A DNA stretch of 32,595 nucleotides, taken from an uncultured Gammaproteobacteria bacterium. GTDB lineage: Bacteria > Pseudomonadota > Gammaproteobacteria > Pseudomonadales > Porticoccaceae. The position numbers and the translations under genes are program-made. The notes under the pieces were generated by a model. The model was given only the letters and a program-made list of their open reading frames with translations. It did no database searches and was not told where the DNA came from. Below are positions 1 through 7,749 of this stretch, piece after piece; positions within the stretch are counted from its first letter, which is position 1, and the number at the start of each line of letters is the position of its first letter. The stretch covers positions 1-32,595 of the forward strand of contig CAJXRS010000025.1 in the NCBI GenBank assembly GCA_913060555.1, in the 5' to 3' direction.

Positions 1-251
1 ACGAATCAAGTTGAAACGCCTCTATCCACAACTATCTGATTGAGAGGCTACTAGTCACTGAGCACCTCTTCCCGTGCGTAATGCCGAGTGCGGCGCTCCC
101 GCGGCGCACCCGGACGGCCCCCGGAATACTGGCGCAGGCCACAGAATTTATGCACCATGCGCGCCACGGCTGAATGTCGCTGGCTGTCTCCCGCCGTTGC
201 GTGGCAGCCGCGTGTCAGCCGCCTGTCAACAGGGTATTCGGGGGAATGTGG
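1..251. other. 5' flank without a recognisable gene
   Basis: I see no supported gene here. The first 60 bases are visibly more AT-rich than the rest and contain a 6-bp inverted repeat (GCCTCT at 18-23, AGAGGC at 43-48) with a 19-base loop. Short open frames on both strands overlap each other and the start of the next gene and look like chance frames of GC-rich DNA. The end of the stretch carries GGGGGA (240-245), a plausible ribosome binding site for the gene starting at 252. The promoter of the region A operon should lie here, but I could not identify a convincing -35/-10 pair. Confidence 0.5.
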
Positions 252-791
252 ATGGTTGCAATGCGCTGGTTCGCCTGCGTTATGGGGTTGGTCGCTCTGT
301 TGGCCGTCACTGGCGCACGAGCCGATACGGCCAAGGTGATCACCGGCTGGCTGGAAAAGGTGTATTTCGCTGCTGCCACCGAGCACCAGGTCACGGCCAA
401 GCTCGACTCCGGCGCCAAGACCTCATCGATCCACGCCCGCAACATCGAGTCCTTTGAGCGCAAGGGCAAGCCCTGGGTGAAGTTCGAGTTGGTTCTCCGT
501 GACAAGGAGGACCATCTCGATACGCTGGCCATGGAGCGGCCGGTCACCCGATACGTGCGTATCAAGGAACACGATGGCAATCACGACCGGCGCGCAGTGG
601 TAAAACTGGAGTTCTGCTTTGTCGGGCGCTGGCACAGAGCCCAGTTCTCCCTGGTCAACCGCTCCGAATTCAACTACCCCATCCTGCTCGGGCGTCGATT
701 CCTCGCCGGCACCGCAGTGATCGACCCCGGAGAGACTTTTCTCACCGATCCGCGCTGCGAGGCTCCCGCCGCAACGGCCGCGCGGCCATGA
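252..791 (+). CDS. Secreted retropepsin-like 'ATP-dependent zinc protease' family protein
   Basis: This is a 179-aa protein of the family annotated as ATP-dependent zinc protease or RimK/LysX-associated protein (Pfam Zn_protease), which has a retropepsin-like fold. The motif AKLDSGAKTSS, with the D-S/T-G aspartic-protease triad, is visible shortly after the mature N-terminus, and LLGRRFL later matches the conserved strand of the fold. The start at 252 is preferred over 174, 246 and 261 because GGGGGA lies six bases upstream and it gives a clean signal peptide (hydrophobic GLVALLAV, likely cleavage after GARA). The product is therefore probably periplasmic. Its stop overlaps the next start by four bases (ATGA), so it heads the region A operon. 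Cytoplasmic relatives lack a signal peptide. Protease activity is inferred from the fold, and the true substrate is unknown. Confidence 0.82.
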   Translation: MVAMRWFACVMGLVALLAVTGARADTAKVITGWLEKVYFAAATEHQVTAKLDSGAKTSSIHARNIESFERKGKPWVKFELVLRDKEDHLDTLAMERPVTRYVRIKEHDGNHDRRAVVKLEFCFVGRWHRAQFSLVNRSEFNYPILLGRRFLAGTAVIDPGETFLTDPRCEAPAATAARP

Positions 792-2317
792 GGAATCCGG
801 CGGTTCCCGTCTGGGCGGTGCTGCTGGTGCTGGCCGGGCTGGCGATCTCCGCCTACAAGGCGGTGATTCTCGGCATGCCGGTGCGGCCCGATCAGCAAAC
901 CGAGGTCTGGTCGATCCAGGCCCAGATCGGCTTTCAGGCCGATGGCGGGCCGGCCATCGTCGATCTGGCAGTGCCCTCTGTACTCCCCGGCTTCCTCAAA
1001 CTGGATGAACATTTCATCGCCAACCGCTACGGCATGGCGATCGAGGAGGAAGGCGACCGGCGCAAGGTGGAGTGGGTGAAGCGCCGCGCGCAAGGCAGTG
1101 AAACCCTCTATTACCGCATCTCGGTGACCCGCAGCGAACAACCCGCAGCCTGGCGCGACCACCCCAGCTTTCCCTCGCCGCCTGACTATGAGGAGCCCTA
1201 CGCCACCGCCATCCGCGTGATCATCAACGATGTCCGCCAGGAATCGGCCGATGTCTTCACCTACACCCGGGAGCTGCTGCGCCGGCTCAACGCGCGCCGC
1301 GATGAGCCGAACGTCGCCCTGCTGCGCGAGGCGGCCGATTCGCCCGCGCAATGGACCCGTCAGGTCATCGAAATCCTCAAGGGCGTACGCATTCCGGCGC
1401 GCATCCTCTGGGTGCTGCCCCTCAAGGATGCCGCCAGCGACGCCCGCCTGCTGCCATTGCTGCAGGTACATAACGGCGAATCCTGGCTGGCGTTCGACCC
1501 GGAAACCGGCGAATCCGGGGTGCCGGACTACATGCTGCCCTGGCGGGTCGGCGACGACCCCCTGTACAGCCTCAGCGGGGGCCGCGGCGCGGAAGTCAAG
1601 TTATCCGTGACGCGCAGTGACCGCAAACTGATCGAAGTGGCCCGTGACAGCGCTCAGCGCCTCGATTCCGTGTTTGCCGATTTTTCGCCACTGGCACTGC
1701 CCGTGGACAGCCAGAATGTCTACCGCGTGCTGCTGATGGTTCCGCTCGGAGCCCTGATCGTGGTGCTGATGCGCACCTTCGTGGGCATCAGTACCTTCGG
1801 CACCTTCATGCCCGTCCTGATCGCCCTGGCCTTCCGCGAGACCCAGCTGCTGTGGGGCATAGCGCTGTTCACGCTGATCGTCTCCCTCGGCCTGATGCTG
1901 CGTTTTTACCTGGAGCGGCTGATGCTGCTGCTGGTGCCCAGACTCACGGCCATCCTCATCATCGTGGTCGGGCTGATGCTCATCATCAGCCTGGTCACCA
2001 ACAAGCTGGGGTTCGAGCGCACCCTGTCGGTGGCGCTGTTCCCCATGGTGATCCTGGCCATGACCATCGAGCGCATGTCGATCACCTGGGAGGAAAACGG
2101 CGCCCGGGAGGCCATCCTCCACGGCCTGGGCAGCCTGTTGATCGCCTCGCTGAGCTACCTGGTGATGAAGCAGCCCGACCTCGTGCACCTGATGTTCGTA
2201 TTTCCCGAGCTGCTGCTGGTGGTGCTGGGGCTCAGCCTGCTGATGGGCCGCTACACCGGCTACCGGCTTTCGGAGCTGCGCCGTTTCCGCAATTTCCGCG
2301 ACGGAGACCAGCCATGA
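788..2317 (+). CDS. Inactive transglutaminase domain fused to 7-TM membrane domain
   Basis: The 509-aa protein has one N-terminal membrane helix (about residues 7-25), a soluble domain to about residue 300 resembling a transglutaminase core, and a C-terminal block of about seven hydrophobic helices starting near residue 310. It matches the family called inactive transglutaminase with 7TM domain (Transglut_i_TM plus 7TM_transglut). The inactivity is visible: the whole protein contains no cysteine, so a thiol nucleophile is impossible. A role in binding a peptide or amide substrate at the membrane is inference. It overlaps both neighbours by four bases and sits between the retropepsin-like gene and the ATP-grasp ligase, the usual order for this family, which suggests translational coupling and a shared complex or pathway. 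Confidence 0.85.
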   Translation: MRNPAVPVWAVLLVLAGLAISAYKAVILGMPVRPDQQTEVWSIQAQIGFQADGGPAIVDLAVPSVLPGFLKLDEHFIANRYGMAIEEEGDRRKVEWVKRRAQGSETLYYRISVTRSEQPAAWRDHPSFPSPPDYEEPYATAIRVIINDVRQESADVFTYTRELLRRLNARRDEPNVALLREAADSPAQWTRQVIEILKGVRIPARILWVLPLKDAASDARLLPLLQVHNGESWLAFDPETGESGVPDYMLPWRVGDDPLYSLSGGRGAEVKLSVTRSDRKLIEVARDSAQRLDSVFADFSPLALPVDSQNVYRVLLMVPLGALIVVLMRTFVGISTFGTFMPVLIALAFRETQLLWGIALFTLIVSLGLMLRFYLERLMLLLVPRLTAILIIVVGLMLIISLVTNKLGFERTLSVALFPMVILAMTIERMSITWEENGAREAILHGLGSLLIASLSYLVMKQPDLVHLMFVFPELLLVVLGLSLLMGRYTGYRLSELRRFRNFRDGDQP

Positions 2318-3321
2318 GTTTCCTGGCCTCGCCGCGCCGGCTGACGCGCATGGGCGTACTGGGCATGAACCAGCGCAATGCCGATTTCATCATGCGCTAC
2401 AACCCGCGCCATCTCTATCCGCTGGTCGACAACAAGCTACTCACCAAACGGTTGGCGATCGACCACGGCATCGCCGTGCCCGCGCTCTATGCGGTGGTCC
2501 GCGAGCAGCACGAAGGCAAGGATCTGGTGGGGCTGCTGGGCGACCACGAGGATTTCGTCATCAAGCCCGCACACGGCAGCGGGGGCAACGGCATCCTGGT
2601 GGTGAGTGGCCGCTTCGGCAACAGTTTCCGCAAGCCCAGCGGCGATCTGATCACCCTGGAAGCCATGCAGCACCATGTCTCCAACATTCTCAGCGGCATG
2701 TACAGTCTCGGCGGCCTGCCTGACCAGGCGATCATCGAATACCGGGTGCGCTTCGATCCCCTGTTCGAACATATCAGCTACCAGGGGGTGCCCGACATCC
2801 GCGTGATCGTGTTTCGCGGGGTGCCGGTCGCGGCCATGGTGCGACTGCCGACCCGGGCCTCGGACGGCAAGGCCAACCTCCACCAGGGCGCCATGGGCAT
2901 CGGCATCGACCTGGCGACCGGTACCAGCCGGGGCGGCGTGTGCGGCGGCCTGGTCGGCGCCGTGCATCCGGACACCGGCGCCTCGACCGCGGATATCCGC
3001 CTCCCCCACTGGGAACGGATCCTGCGCCTGGCCATGCAATGCGCCGATACCGTCGGGCTGGGCTATCTGGGCGCGGACATCGTCATGGACCGCGATCTCG
3101 GCCCGCTGATGCTGGAGCTCAACGCCCGCCCCGGCCTCACCGTCCAGGTCGCCAACCAGCGCGGCCTGCTGCTCAACCTGAGACAGATCGAACGCATGCC
3201 GACCCTGCCTACTGCAATCGAGGAGCGCTTGGCCCTGGCGCAGTCCTTGCACATGGCGCAGCCCTTGCGTATGGCGCAGTCCTCGCGAGAACCCGCCGCA
3301 GCGCCCACCGGCAGAGAGTGA
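2314..3321 (+). CDS. Alpha-L-glutamate ligase-like ATP-grasp protein (RimK-related)
   Basis: A 335-aa ATP-grasp enzyme of the RimK-related ligase family found beside inactive transglutaminase-7TM genes. The N-terminal GVLGMNQRNADFI and NKLLTKRLA match the family start. The nucleotide-binding loop KPAHGSGGNG and the metal-binding ELNARPGL near residue 268 are intact, so it should be catalytically active, joining an amino acid (by homology glutamate) to an acceptor with ATP. The acceptor cannot be inferred. The start is the ATG in the ATGA overlap with the preceding gene; an upstream in-frame extension is only a shadow of that gene. The C-terminal tail carries three tandem 18-bp units (see the repeat at 3238). 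It is probably cytoplasmic and coupled to the membrane protein encoded upstream. Confidence 0.87.
   Translation: MSFLASPRRLTRMGVLGMNQRNADFIMRYNPRHLYPLVDNKLLTKRLAIDHGIAVPALYAVVREQHEGKDLVGLLGDHEDFVIKPAHGSGGNGILVVSGRFGNSFRKPSGDLITLEAMQHHVSNILSGMYSLGGLPDQAIIEYRVRFDPLFEHISYQGVPDIRVIVFRGVPVAAMVRLPTRASDGKANLHQGAMGIGIDLATGTSRGGVCGGLVGAVHPDTGASTADIRLPHWERILRLAMQCADTVGLGYLGADIVMDRDLGPLMLELNARPGLTVQVANQRGLLLNLRQIERMPTLPTAIEERLALAQSLHMAQPLRMAQSSREPAAAPTGRE
3238..3291 (+). repeat. Three tandem 18-bp coding repeats
   Basis: Units at 3238-3255, 3256-3273 and 3274-3291 each begin GCGCAG(T/C)CC and encode AQSLHM, AQPLRM and AQSSRE in the extreme C-terminus of the ATP-grasp ligase. The third unit has diverged most. 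Units keep the frame, so copy-number change would only alter tail length. I infer a slippage-born tail with no known function. Confidence 0.8.
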
Positions 3322-3330
3322 GCGCTTGAG

Positions 3331-4626
3331 GTGAACGTCCTTAGCGCCACGCCATGGTCTGGGTTACCGCTCCGCCGACTGCCGGCTGCCCTGCTGCTCG
3401 GCCTGCTGCTGAGTTGCGCGGCGACCGCCACCGAGGATCCCGCGGACGATCCGCCGCGGGACCAGGCACCTCGCCCCATTGCGCCCAACGTCGACCTCAA
3501 GGAGGTTACCCGGCCACCCGAGCCTGCCGAGCCGATCGCCGAGGCCGACGTCATGGGGCCGCCCCTGCCCGCGCCGGCGGAAGCCGAGAGCTTTATCCTG
3601 CTGGGCCGCGAGGTGCCTCCCGGAGTCGCCACCCGGCTGTCCTGGACGCCGGATGGCGGTATCAGCGGCCTCGCCTCGCCGACGCCGGTACTGGCGATCA
3701 ACGGCGCCAACCCCGGCCCCACGCTGTGCCTGACCGCAGCGGTGCACGGCGATGAGCTGAACGGCATCGAGATCGTCCGCCGGGTGATGTACGACATCGA
3801 ACCCGAGCGGCTCCACGGCCGTATCGTCGGTGTACCGATCGTCAACCTGGACGGCTTTCGCCGCGGCTCCCGCTACCTGTCGGATCGCCGCGATCTGAAC
3901 CGCCATTTTCCCGGCAACCCGGGCGGCAGCCTGGCCTCACGCATGGCCCATTCACTGCTCAACCAGGTCCTCAAGCAGTGCGATTTCCTGGTCGATATCC
4001 ACACCGGATCGCTGCGCCGCGCCAACCTGCCCCAGGTCAGGGCCGACATGCGCCGCGACGATGCCGTCGAATTCACCCGGGGTTTCGGCCACATCGTGGT
4101 CCTGCACAGCCCGGGCGCGTCCGGCATGCTGCGCCGTGCCGCGCAGAATCAGGGCCTCGTCTCGGTCACCCTGGAGGTCGGCGAATCACAACGTCTGCAG
4201 GCCAAACCCGTGACCGCCGGGGTGCGCGCCATCAACCGCCTGTTGCAGCACCAGCGCATGTACCCAAGACTGTTTCCCCTGGGCTCGCCGGAACCCGTGT
4301 ACTACGAATCGCTCTGGCTGCGGGCGCCGGTCGGCGGCATCCTCCTCAACGAGGTCCGCCTCGGCGCCTATATCACCCAGGGCCAGCAGCTGGGCGCTGT
4401 GGTCGACCCCATCACCAATGCGCGCAAGCCGATCGAAGCCCAGGTCACGGGCCGGCTGATCGGCATGGCGGTGAGCCAGGTGGTGATGCCCGGCTTCGCC
4501 GCCTACCACATCGGCATCGAGGCCTCGGCGGAGGATCCGCTCGAGACCGAGGACCTCGAACCACTGTCCGAAGCGGAACTGATCGACGACGAAGCGGCCG
4601 ACGGTGAGGTCGACCCCGAGGAATGA
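3331..4626 (+). CDS. Exported succinylglutamate desuccinylase/aspartoacylase family protein
   Basis: The 431-aa product belongs to the zinc-dependent M14-like aspartoacylase/succinylglutamate desuccinylase family, which hydrolyses amide bonds of N-acyl amino acids. Expected zinc ligands are visible: His139 and Glu142 in AAVHGDELNG, and His224 in DIHTGS. Glu282 in LEVGES fits the catalytic base, and RRDLNRHFPG is conserved. The first 30 residues form a signal peptide ending in LLLSCAA, which could be a lipobox, followed by an acidic Pro-rich linker, so the enzyme is likely periplasmic or outer-membrane anchored. The C-terminus is strongly acidic. GTG is the start, with GAGG only a few bases upstream. 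Only nine bases separate it from the ligase gene. An amidase after a ligase suggests an add/remove pair, which is inference. Confidence 0.85.
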   Translation: MNVLSATPWSGLPLRRLPAALLLGLLLSCAATATEDPADDPPRDQAPRPIAPNVDLKEVTRPPEPAEPIAEADVMGPPLPAPAEAESFILLGREVPPGVATRLSWTPDGGISGLASPTPVLAINGANPGPTLCLTAAVHGDELNGIEIVRRVMYDIEPERLHGRIVGVPIVNLDGFRRGSRYLSDRRDLNRHFPGNPGGSLASRMAHSLLNQVLKQCDFLVDIHTGSLRRANLPQVRADMRRDDAVEFTRGFGHIVVLHSPGASGMLRRAAQNQGLVSVTLEVGESQRLQAKPVTAGVRAINRLLQHQRMYPRLFPLGSPEPVYYESLWLRAPVGGILLNEVRLGAYITQGQQLGAVVDPITNARKPIEAQVTGRLIGMAVSQVVMPGFAAYHIGIEASAEDPLETEDLEPLSEAELIDDEAADGEVDPEE

Positions 4627-4630
4627 CCGC

Positions 4631-5164
4631 TCAACCCCGGAGCATGCGGATCAGGGTAGCGTCGCGATCGATCAGGTGGTGCTTGAGGGCAGCGGCCACG
4701 TGGCCCAGCACGGCCAGCGCCAGCAGCATCCAGACGGTGCCGTGCACGCCTTCGAGGATTTCCTCCAGGGTTTCACTTTCCGCAACCAGCACGGGAAGCT
4801 CCAGGGAGCCGAACAGCGTCAGCTGGTGCCCTTCCGCCTGCACCAGCAGCCACCCGGAAAGCGGCTGCGCGATCATCAGTGCATACAGCGACCAGTGCAT
4901 CAACGGCGCCAGCCGGCGGCTCAGGGTGCCGCCCAGCGGGGGCGGCGGGGGGTTGGCCAGGCGCCAGAGCAGCCGCAGCGCGGCGAGGGTCAATACCAGC
5001 ACACCCAGCGACTGGTGCCAGCCCATCAACGCAGTACGCTCCGGACCCTTGGCCAGCTCCTCGACGGTCAGGCCCAGGGCCAGTATTACCAGGATCAACG
5101 CCGCCATCGACCAGTGCAGCCAACGGCTGGTTCTGCCATAGGCCGAACGATGTTGATTCGCCAT
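4631..5164 (-). CDS. Cytochrome b561 (YceJ/CybB-type)
   Basis: This 177-aa protein has four hydrophobic helices and the histidines expected to bind two b-type hemes: His17 in RWLHWSM, His50 in GWHQSLG, and His141 and His155 in the last helix pair. The length is normal for the prokaryotic cytochrome b561 family of inner-membrane electron carriers, which take electrons from quinol or superoxide. I chose the ATG at 5164 (N-terminus MANQHRSAYGR) because GGGAG lies upstream and the longer frame translates non-conserved sequence through the tandem repeats. It converges on the aspartoacylase gene with only four bases between stops. The 5185-5240 repeat array lies 20-75 bp upstream of its start and could also regulate it. 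Confidence 0.88.
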   Translation of the reverse strand: MANQHRSAYGRTSRWLHWSMAALILVILALGLTVEELAKGPERTALMGWHQSLGVLVLTLAALRLLWRLANPPPPPLGGTLSRRLAPLMHWSLYALMIAQPLSGWLLVQAEGHQLTLFGSLELPVLVAESETLEEILEGVHGTVWMLLALAVLGHVAAALKHHLIDRDATLIRMLRG

Positions 5165-5184
5165 ATCTTCGCTCCCTCTGACTT

Positions 5185-5240
5185 TGGCACATTCTCTGCG
5201 ATGGCACATTCTCTGCCATACAGCCACATTCTCTGCAATA
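5185..5240 (+). promoter_or_regulatory. Triple direct repeat resembling tandem sigma-54 promoters
   Basis: The 12-mer CACATTCTCTGC occurs three times without mismatch, at 5188-5199, 5205-5216 and 5225-5236 (periods 17 and 20). In the first two copies it is preceded by TG, giving TGGCAC then TGC nine positions after the CAC, which places GG and GC at the spacing of the -24/-12 sigma-54 consensus TGGCAC-N5-TTGC. The third copy has AGCCAC and is a weaker match. On the + strand these point at the orphan gene at 5343. Alternatively the repeats are operator sites for the divergent cytochrome b561 gene. The repeat is seen; the promoter role is inferred. Confidence 0.5.
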
Positions 5241-5342
5241 CAGCTTAGTACTACCTTAAGGACGGCACCGCCAGTTGCCGATCCGCCTCCCCTGTGCTGC
5301 AATTCAAGGGTCGCTTTTCCATCCTTGATCGAGGAGGCCCCC

Positions 5343-5693
5343 ATGGCGCTGTCCGGCACCGATCTCATCAACCGGTTCGAGCTCTATTTCGACGGCGCGG
5401 ACATGACCAACGCCAGCCTCTACCTGTGCGTCGACGACTCCCTGGACGACGCCGGTGCGCAGCGCGTCATCGCGACGCTGCGCGAGGTCGGCCTCTGGTC
5501 CGAAGCGGCGGCCAAGAGGGTACCGGCGGAACACAAGCCCATGTACGCCGAACAGATGCAGTTCGTCGGCTCCAGCTCGGGGCGACTCGACGGCAAGACC
5601 TTCCACATCGCCGCCTATGATCACCCCAAATATCCCTGTAATCCGGAGCGCTGGCAAGCCTGGCAGGACTGTATCACCAAGCATTTCCCCTGA
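5343..5693 (+). CDS. Hypothetical protein, 116 aa, family not recognised
   Basis: I do not recognise this protein. It is 116 aa, acidic, without a signal peptide or membrane helix, so probably cytoplasmic. Visible features are an N-terminal DLINRFELYFDGAD stretch, a central amphipathic helix (QRVIATLREVGLWSEAAAKR), and a C-terminal part rich in aromatic residues with three cysteines overall. GAGGAGG sits at 5331-5337 with good spacing to the ATG, which makes it a believable gene rather than a chance frame. It stands alone between the triple repeat and the CoA-transferase gene, which begins 49 bases downstream with its own start region, so the two may be co-transcribed. Codon use looks like that of its neighbours. 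Confidence 0.75.
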   Translation: MALSGTDLINRFELYFDGADMTNASLYLCVDDSLDDAGAQRVIATLREVGLWSEAAAKRVPAEHKPMYAEQMQFVGSSSGRLDGKTFHIAAYDHPKYPCNPERWQAWQDCITKHFP

Positions 5694-5742
5694 CCCGAAA
5701 ATCCGCCCGCCACAATCTAACCATAACCAGCGGAGCACGGCC

Positions 5743-6963
5743 ATGACCAAGCGACACCTGCTCGACGGTATCCGGGTGCTGGATTTTTCCCAACATGTCG
5801 CCGGGCCGGCCTGCTCGCGGATGATGGCCGAAATGGGGGCGGAGATCATCAAGCTCGAGCTCGCGCCCCTCGGCGAACAGATCCGCAACGTCGGCTTCAA
5901 GGTCAACGGACGCAGCGTCTACTTCATCCAGCAGAACCGCGGCAAAAAGAGCCTCTGCTTGGACGTGAAGAGCGAGGCCGGACGGGAAATCCTCTACGAG
6001 CTGGTCAAAAGGGTCGACGTGGTGCTGGAAAACTTCGCCCCCGGCGCGATCGCCCGTCTCGGGTTGCCCTGGTCGAAAGTGCGGGAACTCAACCCCGATT
6101 GCATCATGTGTTCGATCTCCACCTTCGGCCAGGAGGGTCCGCTGGCCGGGTTGCCCGGCTACGATTTCATCGGCCAGGCCTACGCCGGCATCACCAGCAT
6201 GATCGGCGATCGCGATAACGGCCCCTACATCCCGATCGCGGCCCTGGGCGATACCACGACCGGCGCCCACGCCCTGGCCGCGATCAACGCCGCCCTCTTC
6301 CACCGGGCAACCGGCGGCGGTGGCCAGTATCTGGACATCTCCCTGCTCGACTGCTACTTCCACAGCCACGAGATGAACGTCGGTGCGATCAGTGCCAGCG
6401 GCGGCGCCATCGATCCCTACCTGCCGGGCCGTTATCACCAGGTGGTGGCACCGCTGGGCGTGTACAAGAGCAAGGACGGCTACCTGATCCTGATCGCCAT
6501 CCTCGGCCGTTGGAAGGATTTTTGCCAAGCCATGGGCAGACCCGAGCTGATCGACGATCCCCGCTTCGTCGACGATGCCGCGCGGGTCAGCCACCACGCC
6601 GAACTCAAGCAATTGATCGAGGATTGGCTGCAGGCCCAGGACAGCGACCAGGACACCATCCGCCTGTTGGCCCGATACCATGTACCGGTGGCGCCCATCC
6701 TGTCGATCCGCCAGGCCATGCACCACCCACACTTGCGCCAGCGCGGCACGGTTCGCACCATCACCGATCGCGGTGCCGGCAGTTTCGACGTGCCGGGCAT
6801 GCCGCTGCGCTTTTCTGCTTTCGCCAACGATCTGGATCTGCAGGCGCCCTACCTGGGCGAGCATAATGCGGAGATCCTCGGCGACCTGCTGGGCGTGACT
6901 CCAGAGCGGCTGGCCCAGCTCACCGCCGAGGAGGTGCTGGTCGCCGAGCCGCTACCGGACTGA
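5743..6963 (+). CDS. CaiB/BaiF (class III) CoA-transferase
   Basis: A 406-aa member of the family III CoA-transferases, which move CoA between an acyl-CoA donor and a carboxylic acid acceptor through an aspartyl-CoA thioester. The N-terminal LDGIRVLDFSQHVAGPACSRMMAEMGAEIIKLE pattern (interrupted Rossmann core), NRGKKSLCLD, LPGYDFIGQA and the catalytic Asp170 in AALGDTTTGAH are all present. Length is typical. The start ATG at 5743 follows a weak CGGAG. The family motifs do not specify the substrate; carnitine, formate, mesaconate or aromatic acids are all possible. The enoyl-CoA hydratase at 28827 is far away, so no pathway link is claimed. It converges on the next gene with six bases between stops. 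Confidence 0.9.
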   Translation: MTKRHLLDGIRVLDFSQHVAGPACSRMMAEMGAEIIKLELAPLGEQIRNVGFKVNGRSVYFIQQNRGKKSLCLDVKSEAGREILYELVKRVDVVLENFAPGAIARLGLPWSKVRELNPDCIMCSISTFGQEGPLAGLPGYDFIGQAYAGITSMIGDRDNGPYIPIAALGDTTTGAHALAAINAALFHRATGGGGQYLDISLLDCYFHSHEMNVGAISASGGAIDPYLPGRYHQVVAPLGVYKSKDGYLILIAILGRWKDFCQAMGRPELIDDPRFVDDAARVSHHAELKQLIEDWLQAQDSDQDTIRLLARYHVPVAPILSIRQAMHHPHLRQRGTVRTITDRGAGSFDVPGMPLRFSAFANDLDLQAPYLGEHNAEILGDLLGVTPERLAQLTAEEVLVAEPLPD

Positions 6964-6969
6964 GTCCGC

Positions 6970-7521
6970 TCAGAACCCCTCGACGCCCGGGTCAAGCTGG
7001 ACACCAAAAGAGTTCAGCGCCATGGACACCAGGTGGTACTGGCCGACGGTGAACACCACGTCCATCAGCTGCAAGGTGTCGTAGTGCTCGGCCAGCACCC
7101 CCCAGGTGGCATCACCCACACAGGCGTCATGGTAGAGTTCGTCGGCAGCGCGCAGCAGCGCGGCTTCGAAGGCCGTCCAGCCCTCCGCCTCCGGCCCCTT
7201 CTTGATGCGCGCTATCTCGGGATCCGTCAGCCCGGCCTCGCGGCCGAAGATGACATGCTGCCCCCATTCGTACTCCGCCTGGCACAGCCAGCCGACCCGC
7301 AGGATGAGGATCTCCCGGTCCCGAGCGGGCAGGCGGCTGGACTCGCCCATGACGTGATAGGCCCAGACGGTAAACTTCTGGGCCGCGTCCCAGTGCCGCG
7401 CCAGGGTCCCCAACACATTGTAGAAGGGCTGGGAGGCCTTGATCGGACCCAACACCTTGCGCTGTTCCTCGGTCCACTCGCTCTCGGCCAGGGGCAGGAT
7501 TCGGGGTTGTGAAAGCTTCAT
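6970..7521 (-). CDS. Carboxymuconolactone decarboxylase (AhpD-like) family protein
   Basis: The 183-aa helical protein matches the carboxymuconolactone-decarboxylase family: SRLPARDREILILRVGWLCQAEYEWGQH is the characteristic segment, with Glu and His of the usual proton-relay region around residues 83-90. The CxxC of true AhpD peroxiredoxin reductases is absent (only a single Cys in LCQAEYE), so a thiol-peroxidase role is unlikely. A decarboxylase or isomerase role, or an unknown one, remains. Start ATG at 7521 follows GGAG by six bases. It lies downstream of nhaD on the same strand, separated by 228 bp with two hairpins, so it is probably a separate transcription unit. Confidence 0.83.
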   Translation of the reverse strand: MKLSQPRILPLAESEWTEEQRKVLGPIKASQPFYNVLGTLARHWDAAQKFTVWAYHVMGESSRLPARDREILILRVGWLCQAEYEWGQHVIFGREAGLTDPEIARIKKGPEAEGWTAFEAALLRAADELYHDACVGDATWGVLAEHYDTLQLMDVVFTVGQYHLVSMALNSFGVQLDPGVEGF

Positions 7522-7697
7522 GACTGACTCCAGACAGTGATTTATGTTTTTCTCCTCGGCCGGTGCGCGCGTGGTGGGCGGCGCCGGCCGGGGTTGGAGC
7601 TAGGGTAACGCAGAACCCGGTGGTCAATCTCCCCGGGGCGCGCGGTAATGGGCCACCGTGAACCGGCGGCGGCACGTAAAGGCAGAGAAATAACCAC

Positions 7698-7743
7698 CCG
7701 CCGGATCGATCACCGGCGGCAGCTAGTGGGCCACGCGGCCCAC
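7698..7743 (-). terminator. Two adjacent hairpins after nhaD
   Basis: CCGCCGG (7698-7704) pairs with CCGGCGG (7713-7719) around an 8-base loop, and GTGGGCC (7726-7732) pairs with GGCCCAC (7737-7743) around ACGC. Both are perfect 7-bp stems just beyond the nhaD stop on the minus strand. Neither is followed by a U-tract, so intrinsic termination is uncertain; they may stabilise the mRNA 3' end. Confidence 0.4.
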
Positions 7744-7749
7744 CAGGCT

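Noticed and set aside
51-386. 111-codon minus-strand frame at the window start
   Set aside because: It overlaps the signal peptide and N-terminus of the retropepsin-like gene, has no family match and no ribosome binding site.
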